Shown: positions 1-5,487 of the stretch, piece by piece
Layout of the letters: each line of letters opens with the position of its first letter
Position numbering within the stretch: the first letter of the stretch is position 1
Notes under the pieces: generated by a model
What the model was told of the DNA's origin: nothing
Seen by the model: the letters and a program-made list of their open reading frames with translations, nothing else
Databases searched by the model: none
Made by a program: the position numbers and the translations under genes
Source of the DNA: HRBIN24 sp035574155
GTDB taxonomy: Bacteria; Chloroflexota; Dehalococcoidia; SM23-28-2; HRBIN24
Length of the DNA: 9,837 bases
Reading direction: 5' to 3'
Assembly: GCA_035574155.1 (NCBI GenBank)
Contig: DATLZD010000034.1
Coordinates: 1 to 9,837 of the forward strand

Positions 1-116
1 TTGTGCTTCTCCGGCCGGTTCAGGGTGATGACGGCGATGCGCCGCTCCACCTTCTCGTACAGCACCGTCTCCTCCAGGGGACGCTCCAGCACGTACCTCC
101 GCTCCGACGACTGCAT
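1..116 (-). CDS. Enoyl-CoA hydratase/isomerase family protein, N-terminal fragment
   Basis: The reverse strand reads from an ATG at 116-114 off the left edge, giving 38 complete codons. The stretch VLYEKVERRIAVITLNRPEK (residues 18-37), followed by HN, is the typical first beta strands of crotonase-fold enoyl-CoA hydratases/isomerases; LNRPEKHN precedes the first oxyanion-hole segment. The family hydrates or isomerises enoyl-CoA thioesters in fatty-acid or aromatic catabolism. The start is supported by GGAGG at 129-125 with an 8-nt spacer. A promoter lies about 55-80 bases upstream, so the gene is probably transcribed independently of the operon ending at 230. The catalytic residues lie outside the window, so the exact reaction cannot be named. 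Confidence 0.82.
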   Translation of the reverse strand, partial: MQSSERRYVLERPLEETVLYEKVERRIAVITLNRPEKH

Positions 117-154
117 GCCGCTAACCTCCACCAAGAGTCCAAGTCTTCCCTTGC

Positions 155-205
155 CACAAGGACGCCTCACAGTATAACATGTTCAACACCACGCACAAGG
201 ACGCC
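155..205. repeat. 12-bp direct repeat flanking the promoter core
   Basis: CACAAGGACGCC occurs at 155-166 and again at 194-205, with starts 39 bp apart. On the transcribed strand this reads GGCGTCCTTGTG. One copy overlaps the -35 and the other covers the predicted transcription start, so the pair brackets the promoter. This is a plausible operator for an unknown regulator, but two copies alone do not prove function. Confidence 0.45.
171..198 (-). promoter_or_regulatory. Promoter of the enoyl-CoA hydratase family gene
   Basis: On the minus strand a TTGTGC -35 (198-193) and a TATACT -10 (176-171) are 16 bp apart. The -10 is extended (TGTTATACT). It predicts a start of transcription near 164 and a leader of about 48 nt. 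This is an AT-rich island in very GC-rich DNA. Confidence 0.6.
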
Positions 206-229
206 CACCCGTGACCAACAACCTAGCCA

Positions 230-1036
230 TCAGGGGCGTCGTCGGTAGTATTCCTCGATGGCCTCGGCCACGGCCGGTATGGCCGTGACTCCCCTGGCCA
301 AAAGCCCCTCTAGGAAGCGCTGCCGCTCGTCCAGCTTCTCCTCCAGGGCGGCCCCGTCCAGTCCAGCCCAGGCGGCGAAGGCCTGGCGGGCCTCCTCTTC
401 CTCCAGGAGGGCGAAGGCGTCCTCCTCCTCCCGCCAGCGGGCCAGACGGTGCACCCGGTAGCCATCCCCGTCAGGCAGTAGGAAGGCCACCTCCTGCAGG
501 CGCCGCACCGGGCGGCCGCGGCTGCCCACCTTCAGGGGCACGATGAAGGTGAGGCGCGACAGGTGGGAGGGCGGGATGCCCAGCTCCCCCTCCAGCTGCC
601 CCAGAACCTCCTCCACCCGGTCGGCGTGCATGGTGGAGGCCAGGGAGTAGCCCTGAGAGAGCAGCTCGAAGGCGCGGCGCGCATACTCGCCCCAAGTGTA
701 GACGGGCAGGTGGTCCGACAGCTCGTTGATGAGGATATAAGTGGGGTGGGAGTCGGAGAGGGGAGGCACGGCGAAGGTCTCCCCCACGCCCTGGGTGAAA
801 TAGCCCACCGTCTCGGGCGGGGTGAAGGCCAGAAGGGCAGTGAGGGTGGTGGTCTTGCCGGCCGAGGGCGGCTCCGCTGCCACGATGATGGACGCCCCCC
901 GCTCCATGCCCAGCCAGAAGAGGGCTGCCAGCCGCGCCGACATGCTCCCCGCGCGGATGATCTCCACGATGGACATGGGCACCGGCGGCGACCAGTGCCA
1001 CCCCCACCAGGAGACAGGCCGGTTGACAGCCCGCAA
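230..1036 (-). CDS. Minimal CpaF/PilT-like secretion ATPase
   Basis: Predicted 268-residue P-loop ATPase of the type II/IV secretion, pilus or CpaF/VirB11 superfamily. The Walker A is EPPSAGKTTT (Lys at about residue 61), with Glu in place of the first Gly. The Walker B-like strand is YILINELSD (Glu at about 105). ASTMHAD (His at about 137) matches the His box of CpaF/PilT ATPases. The C-terminal half is charged and helical. The N-terminal domains of full-length GspE/CpaF are absent and no other secretion gene is nearby, so its role is unknown. The open frame extends upstream into the LON-domain gene. I place the start at TTG 1036 because GGGAGG at 1050-1045 lies 8 nt upstream; GTG 1045 and ATG 976 are alternatives. 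It is the last gene of the minus-strand operon, 61 nt after the LON gene. Confidence 0.72.
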   Translation of the reverse strand: MRAVNRPVSWWGWHWSPPVPMSIVEIIRAGSMSARLAALFWLGMERGASIIVAAEPPSAGKTTTLTALLAFTPPETVGYFTQGVGETFAVPPLSDSHPTYILINELSDHLPVYTWGEYARRAFELLSQGYSLASTMHADRVEEVLGQLEGELGIPPSHLSRLTFIVPLKVGSRGRPVRRLQEVAFLLPDGDGYRVHRLARWREEEDAFALLEEEEARQAFAAWAGLDGAALEEKLDERQRFLEGLLARGVTAIPAVAEAIEEYYRRRP

Positions 1037-1097
1037 AGCGCTCACCTCCCCGCCTCTCAGCCCATGATAAAGGCGCAGGGGACGGCGGCCAACCGCG

Positions 1098-1742
1098 CTA
1101 GTTGAGGGCCCAAAAGGCCCCCCACCGCTGGGCCTGGTAGCGGGCCATGCGCCGCTCCAGCTCCGGCAGCGCCCGCTCCAGGAACTGGCGTTCGTGCTCC
1201 AGGCGCTGCCGCACCGAGAGAGTCTCCAGGAGGGCCTGCTTGTGGCGCAGGTCGAGGGGCAGGCGTTGGGCCACGGCATCGGCCAGGGCGGAGGGGCCCG
1301 TGGGCAGGGGAACGGAGCGGGCCCACTGGCCGGTGATGGCCAGGGTCAGACGCACGAAATCGGCGAAGAGGCCGCCCACCTGGGTGGCCAGCCCCTCGGT
1401 CCCCTCCACGTCCTCGTCCTGGAGGAGGTCCACCTCGGCCACCAGGTAGGGCGAGGTCTGGAGGACGTCGCGGATGCGAAAGCGGCTCTCGCCCATGGCC
1501 AGCAGGTTCAGCCGCCCCCCTTCCAGCCGCTGGACCTGGCCGATGCGGGCGGTGGTGCCCACCGGGAAGGGCTCGGCCGGGCCCACGACCTCACGGCCAG
1601 AGCGGATGAGGACGACGCCGAAGGGCACCTTCTCCTCCAGGCAGCGCCCCACCAGCAGCTTGTAGCGCTCCTCGAACACATGGATGGGCAGGACGCCGCC
1701 CGGGAAGAGGACGGCGTTGAGGGGGAAGAGGGCCAGCTCCAA
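1098..1742 (-). CDS. LON peptidase substrate-binding domain protein
   Basis: A 214-residue stand-alone Lon N-terminal (LON_substr_bdg, PUA-like) domain protein. The opening LALFPLNAVLFPGGVLPIHV (residues 3-22) followed by FEERYK is diagnostic. The middle matches the family beta-barrel (GRLNLLAMGESRFRI, about residues 75-90), and the rest is a helical bundle rich in Arg, Glu and Leu. There is no AAA+ or Ser-Lys protease domain, so it is not a protease by itself. Stand-alone members are widespread and their role is uncertain, possibly substrate recognition. It starts at TTG 1742, with AGGAGG at 1755-1750 and a 7-nt spacer directly after the upstream gene's stop. The 14-nt gap to the DUF2007-like gene implies cotranscription. 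Confidence 0.88.
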   Translation of the reverse strand: MELALFPLNAVLFPGGVLPIHVFEERYKLLVGRCLEEKVPFGVVLIRSGREVVGPAEPFPVGTTARIGQVQRLEGGRLNLLAMGESRFRIRDVLQTSPYLVAEVDLLQDEDVEGTEGLATQVGGLFADFVRLTLAITGQWARSVPLPTGPSALADAVAQRLPLDLRHKQALLETLSVRQRLEHERQFLERALPELERRMARYQAQRWGAFWALN

Positions 1743-1749
1743 GGCTCCG

Positions 1750-1755
1750 CCTCCT
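1750..1755 (-). promoter_or_regulatory. Ribosome binding site fixing a TTG start
   Basis: AGGAGG on the minus strand lies 7 nt before TTG 1742. The LON-domain consensus begins immediately after this codon, so TTG is the genuine start of the LON-domain gene. Confidence 0.85.
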
Positions 1756-1756
1756 C

Positions 1757-1990
1757 TCAGGGCGCCTCCATGCCCAGCACCTCTCGCGCCCGCTCCTGGT
1801 CGTCGTCCTGGACGTAGAGGTCCCAGCTGAAGAGGGGTGTCGGGGCCACGTCCAGGCCTCCCAGGGGGTCGCGGCGGTGCACGGCCACCTCCACCCCCGC
1901 CTCCCTCAGCAGGTCCAGCCAGATGGCCAGCTCCACCTGGTCGCGGGCGGTGGCCAACAGCACCAGCCGCCCCTTTCCCCTGGGCGACAT
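1757..1990 (-). CDS. DUF2007-like small protein
   Basis: A 77-residue protein with the pattern LATARDQVELAIWLDLLREA (residues 12-31), a short beta strand, then LYVQDDDQERAREVL near the end. This is the beta-alpha-beta layout of DUF2007 ("putative signal transducing protein") small proteins. No enzymatic motif is visible. The ATG at 1990 has no SD site. Either the message is leaderless from the candidate promoter at 2001-2009, or the start is GTG 1963, which lies after an AGGGGAAAGGGG tract and would place the first strand at the N-terminus as in many family members. It lies 19 nt after the MarR gene and 14 nt before the LON gene. Confidence 0.65.
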   Translation of the reverse strand: MSPRGKGRLVLLATARDQVELAIWLDLLREAGVEVAVHRRDPLGGLDVAPTPLFSWDLYVQDDDQERAREVLGMEAP

Positions 1991-2000
1991 CCCGTATTTC

Positions 2001-2009
2001 AGTTTAGCA
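2001..2009 (-). promoter_or_regulatory. Possible internal extended -10 promoter
   Basis: TGCTAAACT on the minus strand resembles an extended -10 (TGnTAtAaT). It lies in a short AT-rich gap between the MarR and DUF2007-like genes, and no clear -35 is seen. It would place the transcription start only about 3-5 nt before ATG 1990, consistent with the lack of an SD there. Confidence 0.3.
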
Positions 2010-2654
2010 CTAGGCCACGGCGGGCTGGTGCTCGGGGCAGTCCACCCGCAGGGCCTCCACGGCCAGCGGCTCGCCCAACAGGGTGCAGAAATGGGGCTGG
2101 GGCGACCCCGGGGCCACGTCGGGACGGAAGAAGCGACAGGTGATGCACATGCGGGCCACCGTCACTACCCCGGCCCGCTGCAGCTCGGCGATGAGCCGCA
2201 TCAGGAAGAGGAGCAGGGAGGCACGGCCCTCGCGGGGCACCTGCTGCAGGGCGGCCCGGGCGGCCTCTCCCCAGGCCGCCGCTTGCAGGGCCACCTGCCG
2301 GCCGCGGCCGGTGAGCCCCAGGAGCAGCCGGCGGCGGTCACTGGGGGAGGGACGCCGCTCCACCAGTCCTTTGGCCAGAAGGGAGGCCACCGCCTCGGAG
2401 GCGGTGGCCCGCGTCACTCCCAGCGCCTTGGCCAGGCCGCTGGCATAGAGGCCATCGCGGTGGGCCAGCAACCGGACCAGGAGTTGGAGCTGAAGGGGTG
2501 TGAGCCGGTGCTCCCGCGCCGCCTGCCACTGGAGGACGCGAAAGCTCTGGGCCACCCTCTCCAGGGCGGCCAGCACCTTGCCGTCCAGGTCCTGGTGATC
2601 GGAGCCGTAGGGCCGGACGGGGCTCGGCGGTGGTTCCGGGCCTTCAGTAGTCAC
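2010..2654 (-). CDS. MarR-family regulator with C-terminal cysteine cluster
   Basis: A 214-residue winged helix-turn-helix regulator. LTPLQLQLLVRLLAHRDG (51-68), the recognition region ASGLAKALGVTRATASEAVA (71-90) and the wing VERRPSPSDRRRLLLGLT (98-115) fit MarR, which usually represses by binding palindromes as a dimer. Beyond the normal fold of about 150 residues is a tail with MCITC (Cys170, Cys173), HFC (Cys190) and DCPEH (Cys206, His209). This could bind Zn or an Fe-S cluster and sense redox or gas. The start is GTG 2654, which overlaps the last 11 bp of the protoglobin gene. The only SD-like sequence, GAGAGAAG, is very close to the start, so translational coupling is likely. The target operon is probably its own. 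Confidence 0.85.
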   Translation of the reverse strand: MTTEGPEPPPSPVRPYGSDHQDLDGKVLAALERVAQSFRVLQWQAAREHRLTPLQLQLLVRLLAHRDGLYASGLAKALGVTRATASEAVASLLAKGLVERRPSPSDRRRLLLGLTGRGRQVALQAAAWGEAARAALQQVPREGRASLLLFLMRLIAELQRAGVVTVARMCITCRFFRPDVAPGSPQPHFCTLLGEPLAVEALRVDCPEHQPAVA

Positions 2655-3231
2655 CTTCTCTCACGTAAGGGTAGCACCACAGGGCCACCTGCAACACCAC
2701 CGCCTTGAACCAGGCGTGCCACATCCTGTCCACCACCTCCGGGCTGTGGCCCTTTTTGGCCAGGAAGGGGCGGATGGTGGCCACGATGGGATAGATGAGG
2801 GCCACCAGATAACGGGCAGGGACGATGGCAGGCGCCTGGACCCCATCGGTGAGGTTCTTCTTGCTGCGGTGGTGACGCAGGGCGATCTCGTGCTGGTAGT
2901 CCAGCCACTGTTGGTCGTAGGGGCGGAGGCAGGTGTCCAGGATCCACTGCGCGAAACGACGGCGCACCGCCTCCAGGTAGCGTGCGTCGGGCTGGCCGTC
3001 AGGGCCACAGAAGTAGTGCAGCAGGTGGGGCTGAGAGCCGACGAAGCCATACCATACGTCCAGGATCTGCTCCACCTGGTCGGCCAGCACCTCGCCAGCC
3101 AGGCGCAGGTAGCGCCCGTCCTCGTCGTCGAAGGCCACGGCCGCCTGGAGGCCCCGCAGGTCGTCCAGGGTGAGAGGGGACGGCCCCACCCGTCCGTAGT
3201 CGTAGCCCGGGATGTCCGTCGCCTGTGCCAA
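2644..3231 (-). CDS. Protoglobin (single-domain haem globin)
   Basis: A 195-residue protein, the length I recall for Methanosarcina acetivorans protoglobin. From memory it matches that protein along its whole length: IPGYDYG, the LDVWYGFVGS pair Trp60-Tyr61 in the distal pocket, Phe93, WILDTC with Cys101, WLDYQ, and RHHRSKKN with the proximal haem ligand His120. The numbering coincides if translation starts at TTG 3231. Position 145 is Leu where the archaeal protein has Phe; Ile149 is kept. Protoglobins bind O2, CO and NO; proposed roles are gas sensing or detoxification. No signalling domain is attached, unlike globin-coupled sensors. The TTG start has a near-perfect SD (AGGAGG, 7-nt spacer); GTG 3285 would add an unsupported leader. 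It is first in the operon and overlaps the MarR gene by 11 bp. Confidence 0.93.
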   Translation of the reverse strand: MAQATDIPGYDYGRVGPSPLTLDDLRGLQAAVAFDDEDGRYLRLAGEVLADQVEQILDVWYGFVGSQPHLLHYFCGPDGQPDARYLEAVRRRFAQWILDTCLRPYDQQWLDYQHEIALRHHRSKKNLTDGVQAPAIVPARYLVALIYPIVATIRPFLAKKGHSPEVVDRMWHAWFKAVVLQVALWCYPYVREGDY

Positions 3232-3238
3232 GGCTCCA

Positions 3239-3244
3239 CCTCCT
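3239..3244 (-). promoter_or_regulatory. Ribosome binding site fixing the protoglobin TTG start
   Basis: AAAGGAGGTGG on the minus strand contains AGGAGG 7 nt before TTG 3231. It is the strongest SD in the window and decides between TTG 3231 and the upstream in-frame GTG 3285. Confidence 0.88.
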
Positions 3245-3249
3245 TTATC

Positions 3250-3266
3250 CGTCAGGACTACCGACG
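3250..3266. promoter_or_regulatory. Candidate operator, 17-bp imperfect palindrome
   Basis: CGTCAGGACTACCGACG pairs at 6 of 8 symmetric positions around a central C. It lies immediately downstream of the -10 and covers the predicted transcription start of the protoglobin operon. Size and position suit a MarR-type operator, so autoregulation by the downstream MarR protein is a reasonable guess. Confidence 0.35.
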
Positions 3267-3295
3267 ATTTTCCTCCCCGGGGCACTCCCTGTCAA
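3267..3295 (-). promoter_or_regulatory. Promoter of the protoglobin-MarR operon
   Basis: The minus strand has a perfect TTGACA -35 (3295-3290), a 17-bp spacer and a GAAAAT -10 (3272-3267, 4 of 6 matches). The predicted start is near 3260, giving a leader of about 28 nt that contains the strong SD. Confidence 0.62.
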
Positions 3296-3318
3296 GGGTT
3301 CCAGGGGCGGCAGCTGCC

Positions 3319-3348
3319 TTGAGCCTCCTGTCTGCCGACAGCTACAAT
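3319..3348 (+). promoter_or_regulatory. Candidate promoter of the alpha/beta hydrolase gene
   Basis: A TTGAGC -35 (3319-3324) and a TACAAT -10 (3343-3348) are separated by 18 bp, pointing rightwards. The start would be near 3355, about 59 nt before the ATG at 3414. It is divergent from the protoglobin promoter, and the two cores are only about 25 bp apart. Confidence 0.45.
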
Positions 3349-3413
3349 CGGGGGCGGGCCCATACCTGGATCGCCCATGCACCGCTCATCCTTCCCGCAG
3401 ACGATGGGGGACC

Positions 3414-4256
3414 ATGGCCCCTGAGCAGGGCACCGTGCGGGTAAACGGCCTGCGCCTGAGCTACCTGGACTGGGGCGGCGAGGGGCCAGCCATCGTCCTT
3501 CATCACGCCACCAGCCTCCACAGCTGGGTATGGGACCCCATCGCCCGCCGCTTGGCCCGCTGCGGCCACGTGCTGGCCTATGACGCCCGCGGCCACGGCG
3601 ATTCCGACAAGCCCCCCTCGGGCTACGGCTGGGACCGCTTCGTCCAGGACCTGGCGGGCTTCATCACCGCCCTGGACTTGGCTCCGGCCAAGCTGGTGGG
3701 CCACTCCAGCGGTGGCACCGTCGCCCTGGCCTGCGCCGCCATCCATCCCCAATTGGTGGACAGGGTGGTGGCCCTGGATCCGGTGCTGATGCTGCCGGAG
3801 CATGTCAGCGACCCCGCCTGGCAGGACTGGTTCCGCCGCTGGCAGGAGTCCACACGCAGGCGCCGCGCCGCCTGGGGTAGCCTGGAAGAGGCGATGGCCC
3901 ACCTACGGGGCAAGGACTCCTACGCCCGCTGGCGGGAGGACGTCCTGCGCCTCTACCTGGAGCGGGGCACGTCCCGCGGCCCCGATGGGCGGCTGCGCCT
4001 GAAGATGCCCGGCGAGCTGGAGGCCCAGGCCTACGAAGGGCGGGCGGCCCTCGATATCTGGTCGCTACTGCCGTCCGTCTCCTGTCCCGTCCTCATCCTC
4101 CACTGTCGGCGGGAGGACCCGCGGCCCGAGATGGGCATCAGGGCGGCGGCCCGCCTCATGGCTCGGGCGCGGCTACAGGTGGTCCCAGGCAGCCATTTCT
4201 TCCCCCAAGAGGACCCGGAGACGGTGGCGGCGGTCATCGAACGCTTCCTCGCCTGA
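3414..4256 (+). CDS. Alpha/beta hydrolase
   Basis: A 280-residue single-domain alpha/beta hydrolase. The oxyanion region is VLHHATSLHSWVW (28-40); VLAYDARGHGDSDKP (53-67) is the usual strand-turn; the nucleophile elbow is GHSSGG with Ser98. The likely acid is Asp235 (HCRREDPRP) and the catalytic His is 261 (PGSHFF). The length and the lid between about 125 and 200 match esterase, C-C hydrolase and haloperoxidase-like members, and the substrate cannot be deduced. The ATG at 3414 was chosen because homology begins just after it. The SD (GGGGGA) is weak and close, and the open frame extends further upstream without homology. It is divergently transcribed from the protoglobin operon, so the shared 182-bp intergenic region could coordinate both. 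Confidence 0.85.
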   Translation: MAPEQGTVRVNGLRLSYLDWGGEGPAIVLHHATSLHSWVWDPIARRLARCGHVLAYDARGHGDSDKPPSGYGWDRFVQDLAGFITALDLAPAKLVGHSSGGTVALACAAIHPQLVDRVVALDPVLMLPEHVSDPAWQDWFRRWQESTRRRRAAWGSLEEAMAHLRGKDSYARWREDVLRLYLERGTSRGPDGRLRLKMPGELEAQAYEGRAALDIWSLLPSVSCPVLILHCRREDPRPEMGIRAAARLMARARLQVVPGSHFFPQEDPETVAAVIERFLA

Positions 4257-4285
4257 GGCGCCCCCAGGGCCACCGCCCGTTGCAG

Positions 4286-4319
4286 TAAAATACGGCCGAA
4301 GCCGTCCCGCGCTAGGAGG
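4286..4319 (+). promoter_or_regulatory. ThyX leader: weak -10 and strong SD
   Basis: TAAAAT at 4286-4291 is a possible -10 with no convincing -35. AGGAGG at 4314-4319, followed by a G-run, sits 13 nt before the ATG at 4333; overlapping GGAGGG/GGGGG closer in gives an ordinary spacing. The SD assignment is firm, the promoter is not. Confidence 0.35.
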
Positions 4320-4332
4320 AGGGGGTCCGGCC

Positions 4333-5103
4333 ATGAAGGTCATCCGCGAGCCAAGGGTCTACCTGGTGGGCAGGCAGCAGGTGGACGACGCCGCCATCGA
4401 GCGCTTTCTCTCGGACTACGGCCTCACCTGGCAGACGGACACCGAGGTGGGGGCCGAGCGCCTGGTGGAGGCTGGGGGACGCGTCTGCTACCTCTCCTTC
4501 GGCAAGGGGCGCAGGAGCAACGCCGAATACATCGGCAACCTCATCGGCCAGAAACACGGCTCGGTGCTGGAGCACGCCGTCTGGAACTTCATCATCGCCG
4601 GCGTCTCCCGCAGCTTCTCCCACGAGCTGGTGCGCCACCGGGCCGGCTGGGGCTATTCCCAGCTCTCCCAGCGCTACGTGGATGAGTCCGATGCTGCCTT
4701 CGTGGTGCCCGACGTCATCGCCGAGGACGAGCGGGCCTACACCGTCTGGCTGCGGGCCATCGAGGCTGCCCAGGCTGCCTACCTGGAGCTGGTGGAGATA
4801 CTGCAGGACCGCTTCCGGGACGTCCCCGACCGGACCCTGCGGCGCAAGCTGGCCCGGCAGGCGGCGCGGTCGGTCCTGCCCAACGCCACCGAGACCATCA
4901 TCTTCGTGACGGCCAACGCGCGGGCGCTGCGCCACTTCATTGAGCTGCGGGGCTCCGAGTGGGCCGACGCCGAGATACGGAAGGTGGCGCTGGCGGTCCT
5001 GCGCATCATGCAGCGGGAGGCCCCCAGCATCTTCGGCGACTACCGCATCGAGCGGCTGCCCGACGGCACCGAGGTGGCCCGCACCGACCACGAGAAGGTG
5101 TGA
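4333..5103 (+). CDS. thyX: Flavin-dependent thymidylate synthase ThyX
   Basis: A 256-residue FAD-dependent thymidylate synthase. It methylates dUMP to dTMP using 5,10-methylene-THF as carbon donor and NADPH with FAD for reduction, leaving THF rather than DHF. Visible family features are CYLSFGKG, LIGQKHGSVLEHAVWNFIIA (70-89), FSHELVRHR, SQLSQRYV, and the C-terminal half with LRRKLARQAARSVLPNATET and ANARALRHFIELR. The signature is R101-H102-R103 with eight residues before Ser112, one more than the RHRX7S pattern I know. The ATG at 4333 follows a strong SD. No thyA is seen here. folD lies downstream and supplies the same folate cofactor, though the genes are interrupted by a toxin-antitoxin pair. 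Confidence 0.96.
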   Translation: MKVIREPRVYLVGRQQVDDAAIERFLSDYGLTWQTDTEVGAERLVEAGGRVCYLSFGKGRRSNAEYIGNLIGQKHGSVLEHAVWNFIIAGVSRSFSHELVRHRAGWGYSQLSQRYVDESDAAFVVPDVIAEDERAYTVWLRAIEAAQAAYLELVEILQDRFRDVPDRTLRRKLARQAARSVLPNATETIIFVTANARALRHFIELRGSEWADAEIRKVALAVLRIMQREAPSIFGDYRIERLPDGTEVARTDHEKV

Positions 5104-5182
5104 GGGCGAGCGACAGGTTACAGCCGCCCCCAAGACCTAGCAGCATGTGCACGGGCTTTGGATGCCGGTGGCCGGAGCCCAT

Positions 5183-5233
5183 CGCCCTTGTCCACCAGGG
5201 CGTGTATGAGTATCATAACAGATGATATGAGTA
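5183..5233 (+). promoter_or_regulatory. Toxin-antitoxin promoter with embedded operator repeats
   Basis: A TTGTCC -35 (5188-5193) is followed after 17 bp by a TATCAT -10 (5211-5216, 5 of 6 matches). The -10 is also the left arm of a perfect inverted repeat, TATCAT-AACAG-ATGATA (5211-5227). TATGAGTA is repeated directly at 5205-5212 and 5226-5233, 21 bp or two helical turns apart. A second inverted repeat, CGCCCT/AGGGCG (5183-5188 and 5197-5202), surrounds the -35. This AT-rich patch fits an autoregulated operator bound by the antitoxin or the antitoxin-toxin complex. Confidence 0.6.
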
Positions 5234-5487
5234 CAAGTGGCAGGCGCATCACCATCTACGTGGGGCCCGAGCGCGAAGAGCTGCTGCGCTGGGTCCAGGA
5301 GCACACCGGCGCTCCCTCCTTTTCGGAGGCGTTCTTCGCTGCCCTCTCCGAGCTGCGCCAGCTGGTGGCAGCCCAGCAGCGGGAGGCCCTGGCGGCCGTC
5401 TATGGTCTGTGGCGCCATGCGCCGGAGGTGGACGAGGCCCTAGCCGAGCTGCAGTCGGGGTGGCGCCGGTGGCGCGGGGAGTCCTGA
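5227..5487 (+). CDS. Ribbon-helix-helix-like antitoxin (VapB-type)
   Basis: An 86-residue protein from ATG 5227. The N-terminal RRITIYVGPEREELLRWVQE (8-27) followed by SFSEAFFAALSELR looks like a ribbon-helix-helix DNA-binding fold: a strand, then two helices with a Ser-Phe-Ser-Glu turn. The C-terminal half is helical and Trp-rich, a likely toxin-wrapping segment. It overlaps the PIN-domain gene by 19 bp, the standard antitoxin-toxin order. The frame is open to 5158 and ATG 5206 has a weak AGGG SD. I prefer 5227 because the predicted transcription start (about 5223) is almost at this codon, implying a leaderless message, and because the operator overlaps it. Antitoxin families are hard to assign by eye. 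Confidence 0.7.
   Translation: MSTSGRRITIYVGPEREELLRWVQEHTGAPSFSEAFFAALSELRQLVAAQQREALAAVYGLWRHAPEVDEALAELQSGWRRWRGES

Noticed and set aside
1037..1279. Upstream extension of the ATPase frame
   Set aside because: This part overlaps the LON gene out of frame and translates to Trp/Ser/Arg-rich nonsense; start sites with SDs lie at 1036-1045.
3275..3282. CCCCGGGG perfect palindrome in the protoglobin promoter spacer
   Set aside because: Eight-base C/G palindromes are expected often in such GC-rich DNA and the flanks do not extend the symmetry.
3342..3902. Minus-strand open frame opposite the hydrolase
   Set aside because: It is antisense to the alpha/beta hydrolase, whose motifs and catalytic residues are clear, and has no recognisable protein features or SD.
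4312..5133. Long minus-strand open frame opposite thyX
   Set aside because: Shadow of thyX on the other strand; only low-complexity Gly/Val/Leu/Asp-rich sequence.
5153..5180. GGGCT...AGCCC with inner CCGG-TGG-CCGG stem after thyX
   Set aside because: The left arm has a 7-nt bulge, the stem is short and no T-run follows, so it is not a convincing terminator.
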